Assembly: GCA_964526475.1 (NCBI GenBank)
Contig: CAZGKF010000005.1
Span: forward strand, 1-64,000
Length of the DNA stretch: 64,000 nt
From: CAYVTV01 sp964526475
Lineage (GTDB): Bacteria > Bacteroidota > Bacteroidia > Bacteroidales > GCA-2748055
Direction of reading: 5' to 3'
Numbering within the stretch: the stretch's first letter is position 1; every line of letters starts with the position of its first letter. Below, in pieces: positions 27,129 to 35,183 of this stretch. A program made the position numbers and the translations under genes. The notes under the pieces are model-generated. The model did not search any database. It saw only the letters and a program-made list of their open reading frames with translations, and was not told the DNA's origin.

Positions 27129-28613
27129 ATGAATACCCCGAAAAAATCATCGTCAATTTCCCGTCGCAAATTTATTGGGATGACCGCTGTAACTGGTACG
27201 GCATTTTCTTTTATCCCAAGTTTTGCTGTAAGCGGGCTGGGGCATACTGCGCCCAGCGATAAATTAAATATTGCCTGCATTGGAGCCGGTGGTATAGGTC
27301 TTCGTGATCTGGGTCTGATCACAGATCAGAATATAGTTGCACTTTGTGATGTTGACTGGGATTATGCTGCCAAAGCTTTTAAAGCCTATCCGGATGCGAA
27401 GGTATATAAGGATTACAGAGTAATGCTTGAAAAACAAAAAGATATTGATGCTGTCCTGATAGCTACTCCCGACCACACACATGCTGTGATTGGTATGGCA
27501 GCAATAAAAGCAGGAAAACACGTTTTTATGCAGAAACCCCTTGCTCATTCTGTATATGAAACAAGAATGCTTACAGAAACTGCCCGTAAGTATAAAGTGG
27601 CTACTCAAATGGGGAATCAGGGTAATTCAAGTGAATCAGTTCGTAAAATTTGTGAATGGATATGGGATGGCGCTATAGGTGACATAAAAGAAGTTCATGC
27701 CTGGACAAACCGACCCATATGGCCACAGGGATTGGAACGCCCGACAGAAAAAATGAGGATCCCAAAAACTCTCGACTGGGATTTATGGCTGGGGCCTGCT
27801 CCCTGGCGACCTTACCATTCCGCATATACTCCATGGAACTGGCGTGCATGGTGGGATTTTGGAACAGGGGCACTTGGAGATATGGGTTGCCATATACTCG
27901 ACCCGGTTTTCCAGGCTTTAAAGCTTAAGTATCCGCTAAGCGTTCAGGGCACATCATCCCAGGTAAACACAGAGAGTGCCCCTATAGCTTCACGTATTAA
28001 ATATGAATTTCCTGCCCGTGAAAATATGCCGAAACTGGCAATGCCTCCGGTTACACTTTACTGGTATGATGGCGGGCTAATGCCTGACCGCCCTGATGAT
28101 CTCGAAGATGGGGAAAAAATGGGAAACAGAAGTGGTGGAGCATTGTTTATTGGAACAAAAGGGAAAATTTCATGTGGTATTTTCGGAGACGACTATCTAA
28201 TGTTCCCTAAAAAAGTCGGGGAGAACTACACAGATCCAAAACCAACAATAAGAAGAATACAGGGAGGTACCAATGGCCACTGGAACGATTGGGTGCGGGC
28301 ATGTAAAGAAAGCCCTGAAAACCGGGTTGAAACCAGTTCAAATTTTGAGTATTCAGGTCCCCTTTCCGAAAGCGTAGTCATGGGCAACCTGGCGATACGT
28401 CTTCAGGAACTCGATAAAACCTTACTCTGGGACGGAGAAAATATGCGTTTAACAAACATAACTGACAGCGATACTGTACGGGTGGTGAGTTCAGATAAAT
28501 TTACCGTGATCAATGGTGATCCAAGGTTCGATACAAAATATGTAACCATCCCTGCAAAAGCTTCAGCAGAAGAATGGATTAAACACACCTACAGGGAAGG
28601 CTGGTCACTTTAA
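27129..28613 (+). CDS. Tat-exported Gfo/Idh/MocA-family oxidoreductase
   Basis: 494 residues. SRRKFIG at 11-17 followed by a hydrophobic stretch (MTAVTGTAFSFIPSFAVSG) is a Tat signal, so the folded enzyme with bound NAD(P) would be exported. The Rossmann motif GAGGIG is at 52-57, the ATPDHTHA strand at 112-119 and the QKP motif (EKP in many relatives) at 135-137 with the active-site lysine. DMGCHILD, the metal- or sugar-contact segment of the exported Bacteroidota group, follows. These enzymes oxidise or reduce a sugar carbon. In a glycan region it may make 3-keto-sugars in the periplasm. The repeat immediately upstream may influence its expression. Confidence 0.88.
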   Translation: MNTPKKSSSISRRKFIGMTAVTGTAFSFIPSFAVSGLGHTAPSDKLNIACIGAGGIGLRDLGLITDQNIVALCDVDWDYAAKAFKAYPDAKVYKDYRVMLEKQKDIDAVLIATPDHTHAVIGMAAIKAGKHVFMQKPLAHSVYETRMLTETARKYKVATQMGNQGNSSESVRKICEWIWDGAIGDIKEVHAWTNRPIWPQGLERPTEKMRIPKTLDWDLWLGPAPWRPYHSAYTPWNWRAWWDFGTGALGDMGCHILDPVFQALKLKYPLSVQGTSSQVNTESAPIASRIKYEFPARENMPKLAMPPVTLYWYDGGLMPDRPDDLEDGEKMGNRSGGALFIGTKGKISCGIFGDDYLMFPKKVGENYTDPKPTIRRIQGGTNGHWNDWVRACKESPENRVETSSNFEYSGPLSESVVMGNLAIRLQELDKTLLWDGENMRLTNITDSDTVRVVSSDKFTVINGDPRFDTKYVTIPAKASAEEWIKHTYREGWSL

Positions 28614-28670
28614 TGCGATTATAAAACTGTATGCTTGTATTACCATCAAAGGCATCTGAGTTTAGTGTGG

Positions 28671-28796
28671 CACAAAAACTAACTCCGTGGTTCTCTATGA
28701 ATACTCTGTGAATCTCAGTGTAACAAAAAATAATTACACTGAGAACCGCTGAAAAGACATAGAGATTCACAGAGTGAATTCAACTCTTAATTCACA
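28671..28796. repeat. Quasi-palindromic repeat, copy C
   Basis: GGCACAAAAACTAACTCCGTGG matches the start of copy B with few changes (quoted here only to show the edge: GGCACAAAAACTAACTC). The loop region AACAAAAAATAATTAC and the right arm to CACAGAGTGAATTCAACTC follow, with tail TTAATTCACATT. Here the tail runs directly to the start codon of the GH3 gene at 28802. Confidence 0.85.
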
Positions 28797-28801
28797 TTTT
28801 T

Positions 28802-30994
28802 ATGAAAATTCTGAAAATAGTGTTTGTTTTACTCCTGATTCTTTCCATTTGCCATATTATCCATGCACAGAACAATATAGAAAGGTTAAATGAAACGCAA
28901 TTTCCCTTTAACAATACAGAATTGTCAATGGATGAACGAATTTCAGACCTTGTGAAAAGACTTTCAGTGGAGGAGAAATGTGCATTTTTGCTTTACGACT
29001 TTAAAGGGATTGAGAACTTAAATATACCAGCCTATAACTGGTGGAACGAAGCCCTGCATGGTGTTGCAAGAGCCGGGAAAGCAACGGTTTTCCCACAGGC
29101 AATAGGATTGGCTGCTACTTTTAATGATGACCTGATAGAAGAGGTTGCAACAGTAATTTCTGATGAAGCCAGGGCAAAATACGTGGCTGCCATCAGGAAA
29201 AACAGCCGTCAAAGATATACCGGCCTTACTTTCTGGTCCCCGAATATTAATATTTTCCGAGATCCACGCTGGGGAAGAGGACAGGAGACTTATGGTGAAG
29301 ACCCGTATCTTACTGCAAAAATGGGAGTCGCTTTTGTTAAAGGGCTTCAGGGTGATCATCCCGAATACCTGAAGACATCAGCATGCGCAAAGCATTTTGT
29401 TGTTCACAGCGGACCCGAATCTTTGCGACATGAATTTGATGCAATAACATCAGAATTTGACTTAAGGAACACATACCTCCCGGCTTTTAAATCACTTGCA
29501 GAAGCAGGGGTGTCCAGTGTGATGTGTGCCTATAACAGAACTAATGGAGAACCATGTTGCGGCAGTGAATTCCTGTTACTGGATATGCTCAGGGATGAAT
29601 TTAAATTTGACGGCTATATTGTTTCAGATTGTGGGGCGATCAGGGATATCTGGATGCATCATAAGGTGGCTGAAGATGCGAAAGCTGCAGCAGCTATAGC
29701 TTTGAAGAGCGGTGTAGATGTTAACTGCGGCAGAACATACGATCATCTGATGGAGGCATATAATGCAGGTTTGATTAGTGAAGAAATAATAGATATCTCA
29801 CTCAAAAAAAATCTTAAAATTTTATTCCGGCTGGGATGGTTCGACCCACAGGAATCTTTTATATATAACCAGGTTGATCCTTCCATTGTTGCTTCAGAAG
29901 CCCACACGGAGATAGCACGTAAAGCTGCGCGGGAATCAATAGTTATGCTGAAAAACGATAATGTTTTACCCCTGGATAAATATTCTGAAAATTTAAAAAG
30001 AATATTTGTAACAGGTCCAAACGCCTCCGGCATGAAAGCCTTATGGGGAAATTACAATGGTTATTCAGGGAATTTTGTCACATTGCTTGAAGGAATTGTA
30101 GGAGCTGTTGATGCTGGAACTATCGTTGAATACGAAAAAGGATGCGAACTTGTAAATGATTTTAATTTCAGGGGGACCTACTTTGCCAACAGCGCAGACA
30201 TTACCATTGCTGCTCTCGGTTACGATTTAACTTTGGAAGGGGAAGAAGGAGCAGCCTATTTAAGTGAACATGGAGGAGACCGCATTGACTTAAAACTACC
30301 CGAAAATCAGATCGAACTTGTAAAAGATTTACGTAAAAGAACAAAGGGTAAATTAATTGCAGTGATAATGGCCGGATCTGCCATCTCCTTATCAGATATT
30401 GAACCTTTCGCTGACGCCATCATTTATGCATGGTATCCCGGAGAACAAGGAGGAAATGCCATTGCCGATGTAATATTTGGCGATTATAATCCTACAGGAA
30501 GATTACCTGTAACAATTTACCATTCAGTTAATGATCTCCCTGCTTACGAAGATTATTCCATAAAGGGTAAAACATACAGGTATTTCAAAGGAGAAGCTGC
30601 ATACCCTTTTGGATACGGCTTAAGCTATTCAAAGTTCGTATATGAGAGAATACAACTTAATAAAAAAAAGTTCACTTCTATAAATGATACACTTACAGTC
30701 ACACTTGAACTTGAAAATAAAGGTTTATATGACGGTAATGAAATCGTGCAGATATATGCAAGGCTGGAAGGCTCTGATGAAAGATTCCCTGAAAAGTCAT
30801 TGGTATTCTTTAAAAGTATTCCTGTAGCAGCTGGGAATAAAATTACGGTAAACTGCAGTATCCCAATGTCAGATTTTAAATATTATTTGCCTGAACTTAA
30901 GAAGTATGTTGTACCGAAAGGAAAATGGAGAATCATGGTCGGTTCTTCTTCAGATAATATTCACCTTTATGAAAATATTTCAACTAACATTTAA
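28802..30994 (+). CDS. GH3-family beta-glycosidase (glucosidase/xylosidase type)
   Basis: 730 residues with a signal peptide ending at HAQ (residue 23). The N-terminal barrel shows YNWWNEALHGVARAG, TFWSPNINIFRDPRWGRGQE, SACAKHFVVHSGPE and YIVSDCGAI, in which D276 is the nucleophile. The second alpha/beta domain (KNDNVLPLDK, AGSAISL, WYPGEQGGNAIADVIFGD) and the C-terminal fibronectin-III-like domain (PFGYGLSYSKFVY onward) complete the usual three-domain plan and length. NWWNEALHGVAR is typical of the beta-xylosidase/arabinofuranosidase branch, so xylose or arabinose release is more likely than glucose. It should work in the periplasm on imported oligosaccharides. Confidence 0.93.
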   Translation: MKILKIVFVLLLILSICHIIHAQNNIERLNETQFPFNNTELSMDERISDLVKRLSVEEKCAFLLYDFKGIENLNIPAYNWWNEALHGVARAGKATVFPQAIGLAATFNDDLIEEVATVISDEARAKYVAAIRKNSRQRYTGLTFWSPNINIFRDPRWGRGQETYGEDPYLTAKMGVAFVKGLQGDHPEYLKTSACAKHFVVHSGPESLRHEFDAITSEFDLRNTYLPAFKSLAEAGVSSVMCAYNRTNGEPCCGSEFLLLDMLRDEFKFDGYIVSDCGAIRDIWMHHKVAEDAKAAAAIALKSGVDVNCGRTYDHLMEAYNAGLISEEIIDISLKKNLKILFRLGWFDPQESFIYNQVDPSIVASEAHTEIARKAARESIVMLKNDNVLPLDKYSENLKRIFVTGPNASGMKALWGNYNGYSGNFVTLLEGIVGAVDAGTIVEYEKGCELVNDFNFRGTYFANSADITIAALGYDLTLEGEEGAAYLSEHGGDRIDLKLPENQIELVKDLRKRTKGKLIAVIMAGSAISLSDIEPFADAIIYAWYPGEQGGNAIADVIFGDYNPTGRLPVTIYHSVNDLPAYEDYSIKGKTYRYFKGEAAYPFGYGLSYSKFVYERIQLNKKKFTSINDTLTVTLELENKGLYDGNEIVQIYARLEGSDERFPEKSLVFFKSIPVAAGNKITVNCSIPMSDFKYYLPELKKYVVPKGKWRIMVGSSSDNIHLYENISTNI

Positions 30995-31122
30995 ATACAT
31001 TTTAAATGATAAACGATTTATTGTTTCAATGAGAAACCAGGTTTTAAGAACTTAATCTGTTTTTAAACATAGAAATTATATATATATTTAAATTCGGCTC
31101 AAAAATCTGAAAATTAATTCAC

Positions 31123-31605
31123 ATGTCACTGAAAAATTACAACCTAACCATCTGTCAGAATTCCTGGCTGGTATTATTAAGACTGGCTATAGGCTGGCAT
31201 TTTCTATACGAAGGATTGGTGAAAATATTCAATCCTGACTGGACTCCCTATGGATTTCTTATGGATTCAAAAGGTATGTTTGCATTTATATTTCATTGGA
31301 TGGCATCCACTCCAAAAGTATTAACCGTAGTTGATCTGCTAAACGAATGGGGATTAACCCTGATAGGTCTGGGACTGGTGCTTGGAATCTTCACCAGGCT
31401 AGCTACCTGGGCGGGAATGTTATTGCTGGCATTCTATTACATTTCTCATCCTCCTTTAATTTCTTTGAACTATGCTCTGCCTTCTGAGGGGGCTTATTTT
31501 ATCGTTGACAAGGTACTGATCGAGTTTATCGCTCTGGGAGTACTGTCTGTGTTCCCAACCGGAAAAATAATCGGGTTTGACCGTATAATTTTTAAAAATA
31601 AATAA
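31123..31605 (+). CDS. DoxX-family inner-membrane protein
   Basis: 160 residues with four predicted membrane segments. The N-terminal WLVLLRLAIGWHFLYEGLVKIF is the DoxX hallmark; LNEWGLTLIGLGLVLGIFTRLATWAG and FYYISHPPL follow. DoxX proteins relate to the quinone-reducing subunit of thiosulfate:quinone oxidoreductase, but most have no proven role. The stop codon is 12 bases before the ATG of a membrane-anchored Gfo/Idh/MocA oxidoreductase, so the two are surely co-transcribed. This suggests that it passes electrons from that enzyme to the quinone pool, or anchors it; that link is inference. Confidence 0.88.
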   Translation: MSLKNYNLTICQNSWLVLLRLAIGWHFLYEGLVKIFNPDWTPYGFLMDSKGMFAFIFHWMASTPKVLTVVDLLNEWGLTLIGLGLVLGIFTRLATWAGMLLLAFYYISHPPLISLNYALPSEGAYFIVDKVLIEFIALGVLSVFPTGKIIGFDRIIFKNK

Positions 31606-31617
31606 TTGTCTGTTTTT

Positions 31618-33198
31618 ATGGAAGAAAAGAAAAATAAGACTCCGGAAAATGATTCATCAAAGATTAACCGCCGGGATATTCTTAAGAGTATTGCAACTGT
31701 CCCTTTCCTGGGAGCTATTGCATATGGTTTATATAAGAAAAAAAGACACGAAAGTTACAAGCGTAATATTATATTAAAGGAACTGGGAATGTCAAGTGAG
31801 GAACCCCTTGCAAAAGTATCCAGGTCTGAAGGAAAAGAGATACGAATAGGACTTATAGGTTATGGTATCCGGGGTAAGCAACTGGCCAAAGCCCTCGGAT
31901 TTGCACATCCTTCCATGGTGGATGAATGGTACAAGGCAGCTCAGGATAATAAAAATGATTTACGCTATATTGATTTTATTTCACAGGATGATCTCAATGT
32001 AAGAATCACTGCTGTTTGTGATGTTTTCGACACATATGGCAATATGGCCAGGGAAATGGCTGCAAATATCAGGCGTGAAGGCTTAGAAGGAACATTAGGG
32101 GAAAAGCCAACCAGATATACCAGCTATAAAGATTTAATCGCTGCACCTGATGTGGATGCAGTAATTATTGCCACTCCCGATCACTGGCATGGACCCATGA
32201 CTATTGAAGCTGCAAAAAATGGGAAACATGTATATTGCGAAAAGCCTTTAACATGGACTGTTGAGGAGACCTATGAGGTTCGCAAAGTAATCAAAGAATC
32301 AGGTGTAACATTCCAACTGGGTCACCAGGGCCGTCATACTGATGCATATATCAAGGCACAGGAAGCTATTGAAAAAGGGGTACTCGGACCGGTTAACCTG
32401 GTGGAAATAACCACAAACCGCAACCGTCTCAATGGAGCCTGGGTGTACCCCATCCATAAAGACGCCAATCCTGATACCATAGACTGGAAACAATTCATCG
32501 GACCTGCACCCTGGCATGATTTCAGCCTGGAAAGATTTTTCCGATGGCGCTGCTGGTGGGATTACAGTACCGGACTTTCCGGCGACCTGCTTACACATGA
32601 GTACGATGCCATCAACCAGGTTATGAGAATAGGCATCCCCTACTCTGCTGTCTCCACCGGAGGCATTTATTTCTATAAAGACGGCCGAACGGTTCCAGAT
32701 GTACTTACTACTGCTTTTGAATTTCCGGATAAAAATCTGACTTTGTTATACTCCGCCACACTTTCCAGTTCGAAGGACAGAGGAAAAGTAATTATGGGTC
32801 GCGATGCATATATGGAAATGGGGAACACACTTACTATCTATGCTGACCGGGGCTCCAACAACGTGCGGTATGCTGACAAAATAGAGCAGGGAATTATCAA
32901 GCCTGAAATACCAATCTTCACATATATACCAGGCAAAAACGTTGACGCAGTCACCTCCCCCACCGAATTATATTTTGCAGGAAGGGGGTTGTTATATACC
33001 TACAGGGGAGGTAAACGGGTAGATACAACACACCTGCATATCAAAGAATGGATCGATTGTATTCGTAAAGGGACACAACCCAGCTGTAATATTGATGAGG
33101 CATTTGATGAAGCCATCACTGCACATATGGGAACCCTGTCATACCACAATAAAAAACAAGTATTCTGGGATAAGGAAAATGAGAAAATTATTGTTTAA
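31618..33198 (+). CDS. Membrane-anchored Gfo/Idh/MocA-family oxidoreductase
   Basis: 526 residues from the ATG at 31618; a TTG directly after the DoxX stop codon would add four residues. INRRDILKS at 16-24 and the hydrophobic stretch IATVPFLGAIAYGLY followed by KKKRH form a Tat-like signal that probably stays as an anchor, since no cleavage site is evident. The Rossmann motif GYGIRG is at 81-86, ATPDHWHGP follows at about 185-193, and EKP is at 208-210. The C-terminal domain includes RWRCWWDYSTGLSGDLLTHE. Such enzymes carry NAD(P) and oxidise sugars at one carbon. The coupled DoxX gene suggests reoxidation through the membrane. Confidence 0.87.
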   Translation: MEEKKNKTPENDSSKINRRDILKSIATVPFLGAIAYGLYKKKRHESYKRNIILKELGMSSEEPLAKVSRSEGKEIRIGLIGYGIRGKQLAKALGFAHPSMVDEWYKAAQDNKNDLRYIDFISQDDLNVRITAVCDVFDTYGNMAREMAANIRREGLEGTLGEKPTRYTSYKDLIAAPDVDAVIIATPDHWHGPMTIEAAKNGKHVYCEKPLTWTVEETYEVRKVIKESGVTFQLGHQGRHTDAYIKAQEAIEKGVLGPVNLVEITTNRNRLNGAWVYPIHKDANPDTIDWKQFIGPAPWHDFSLERFFRWRCWWDYSTGLSGDLLTHEYDAINQVMRIGIPYSAVSTGGIYFYKDGRTVPDVLTTAFEFPDKNLTLLYSATLSSSKDRGKVIMGRDAYMEMGNTLTIYADRGSNNVRYADKIEQGIIKPEIPIFTYIPGKNVDAVTSPTELYFAGRGLLYTYRGGKRVDTTHLHIKEWIDCIRKGTQPSCNIDEAFDEAITAHMGTLSYHNKKQVFWDKENEKIIV

Positions 33199-33267
33199 TT
33201 ATTTAAAAAGTTTGTTTTTGGATTTCCCAAATAAATAGATTATCACATAAAAATTCGGTTAGCCTCG

Positions 33268-33354
33268 GAGGCTGTCTAAAAAGACTAATTATTGAATTAA
33301 TAGATTACAAATTGAAAGTGAATTCTAAAGTCATAAGGCTTTTTAGACAGCCTC
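33268..33354. mobile_element. MITE-like element with perfect 16-bp terminal inverted repeats
   Basis: GAGGCTGTCTAAAAAG at 33268-33283 and its exact reverse complement at 33339-33354 enclose 55 AT-rich bases, 87 in all. The GAGGCTGTCT-type end is of the kind seen at insertion sequence termini. No transposase is present and no clear target-site duplication was seen in the flanks. Confidence 0.65.
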
Positions 33355-33388
33355 ATGGGGGGTGGTCCTGGATGTAAAAATAGAAGAA

Positions 33389-35173
33389 ATGATAAATTTT
33401 CTGTCTTATTTATTAACATGGATTTGTCTTCTGACAAGTACTCTTTCCTCTGGTTCTCCTCTGAAAATAGGACTGGGGCAATTTCATGATATGGGCAGCT
33501 TTGAAGCAAACAGGGATAAAATCCTATCCATGATGGATAAAGCTGCCGAAAATGCATGCGATCTGGTGGTATTCCATGAATATGCCCTTGTTGATCCGGC
33601 TTTATTGGCAACAAAGGCTCAGTATGATGAGGCTATTGAGCAGATAAAAGCAAAAGCTGCTGATTTAAGTTTATTTGTTATTTGTGGGGTGAATTACAGG
33701 GAAAGCGATATACCGGTTAAACACAAAAGTCGAAACCTTATAATAAATGCATCAGGGATGCAGGAAAGCTTTTACCGCAAAAACATTGAAATACCCAAAC
33801 CTTTCTATATTAATGATATCCCGTGTCATTCACTTATATGTGCCGATCGCTGGTTCCTTGAGATGGCCGATCTCTTTTGCCTGGTAAAAGGTTCAAAGAT
33901 CATAATTGATGTTTCAGGTGGACACGGAGGAGACGATGGTCGTCCTGATTTGCGCTGGATAAGATACCGTTCATGGGCCCAAAGAACCAATGCATTTGTC
34001 ATAATTGTAAATCCTCCCCATAGAAATACAGCTGATTTCATGGGAAATAAGCCATGGGGAGGGCATAGTGCTGTTATTAATCCCGATGGCACTTTTTATG
34101 CTCAAACCTCTTTCCAGGATGATACCCTGGTTATTGCAAGCATTGATCCTGACCATGCTACACTTGCAATGGCTAAAGAAAGGAGAAATAACACAGTTTT
34201 TAAGTCATTCTGGGATTTCGGGGAAAATATTCTTGAAGGGGATGTTCAGAAAATGGAACCTTTTAAGGTATATACATCAAACCTTACTTCTGTGAAAGTT
34301 GCGGCAGTTCAAATGGTCTGTTCAAGGGCTATCTCAGAAAATGTTACATCAATCCTTCGATATATTAAGGAAGCTGCACAAAACGGAGCAGATTTAGTTG
34401 TATTTCCGGAATTGGCAGTAACTGGCCCTATTCGGGAAGATATTGAAAAAGCAACACATAAAGAACTGAATAAAGCCTTGATCCGTATTCAGAAGCCAGC
34501 GAAAAAATATCAGATTACTGTTGTATTCGGAATGCCTTTTCTGAATGACAGCAAATCCAGAAAAAACAGCGCATGGGTAGTTGGTCCAGAAGGAAAAATT
34601 CTCACACGGTACGACCAGATAGCATTAAATGATAAAAGCCTGTTCAAACCAGGAAATATTGCGAAATCTATGTGGTTTAAGGTTAAAGGAGTTTATTCCA
34701 CACTTTCCATTGGCAAAGATGCAGATTATCCTGAAATAACGATACTGGCCGGTGCAAAAGGTACCCAGATGCATTTTCATATTTCCTGTGAAATAAATCA
34801 CAATAATGACTACGAAATCATTCGTAGACAAAAAGGCTTGAATCTGATAGCTCCTGCCAGGTTCGGAGCAATTGTAAATACCGGGAAATCTGTAAACTCA
34901 GGCACTGACAATCTATTTGCCGGAGGAAGTATGATAGGCATCCGGGTTGGAGGACATAATATACCTGACCCGGGAGGTATTGAAACCTATCTCCCTTACA
35001 CATCCAGTATCTTAACTTCTGCCGGATCAGGACAGGAAATCCTTTACGGAACTTACACAGCAACCCGGACAAATAATACATTATCCTGGTTAAATAGTGT
35101 ACGAAAAAATTCACGTCCCGAATGGTTCGAATGGATAAAGAAAGGAGTAAATATAATTAGTAACAATCTATAA
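33389..35173 (+). CDS. Secreted double-domain nitrilase-superfamily amidohydrolase, second domain inactive
   Basis: 594 residues from the ATG at 33389, chosen because it directly yields a signal peptide (MINFLSYLLTWICLLTSTLS); a GTG at 33362 would add nine residues and lie against the MITE-like element. Two carbon-nitrogen hydrolase domains follow in tandem. The first keeps the Glu-Lys-Cys triad: VVFHEYA (E64), YRKN (K131), ICADRW (C151). The second keeps the glutamate (VVFPELAV, E341), but the lysine is replaced by Q410 (RYDQIAL) and the cysteine by G442 (LSIGKDADYPE), so it cannot be a classic nitrilase. Family members cleave amides or nitriles; a secreted one in a glycan region is unusual and its substrate is unknown. 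The next gene starts 10 bases later. Confidence 0.82.
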   Translation: MINFLSYLLTWICLLTSTLSSGSPLKIGLGQFHDMGSFEANRDKILSMMDKAAENACDLVVFHEYALVDPALLATKAQYDEAIEQIKAKAADLSLFVICGVNYRESDIPVKHKSRNLIINASGMQESFYRKNIEIPKPFYINDIPCHSLICADRWFLEMADLFCLVKGSKIIIDVSGGHGGDDGRPDLRWIRYRSWAQRTNAFVIIVNPPHRNTADFMGNKPWGGHSAVINPDGTFYAQTSFQDDTLVIASIDPDHATLAMAKERRNNTVFKSFWDFGENILEGDVQKMEPFKVYTSNLTSVKVAAVQMVCSRAISENVTSILRYIKEAAQNGADLVVFPELAVTGPIREDIEKATHKELNKALIRIQKPAKKYQITVVFGMPFLNDSKSRKNSAWVVGPEGKILTRYDQIALNDKSLFKPGNIAKSMWFKVKGVYSTLSIGKDADYPEITILAGAKGTQMHFHISCEINHNNDYEIIRRQKGLNLIAPARFGAIVNTGKSVNSGTDNLFAGGSMIGIRVGGHNIPDPGGIETYLPYTSSILTSAGSGQEILYGTYTATRTNNTLSWLNSVRKNSRPEWFEWIKKGVNIISNNL

Positions 35174-35183
35174 AAAAGAAAAA

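Noticed and set aside
31606..31617. TTG start for the membrane-anchored oxidoreductase
   Set aside because: An ATG four codons later gives the same Tat-like signal and is the more usual start.
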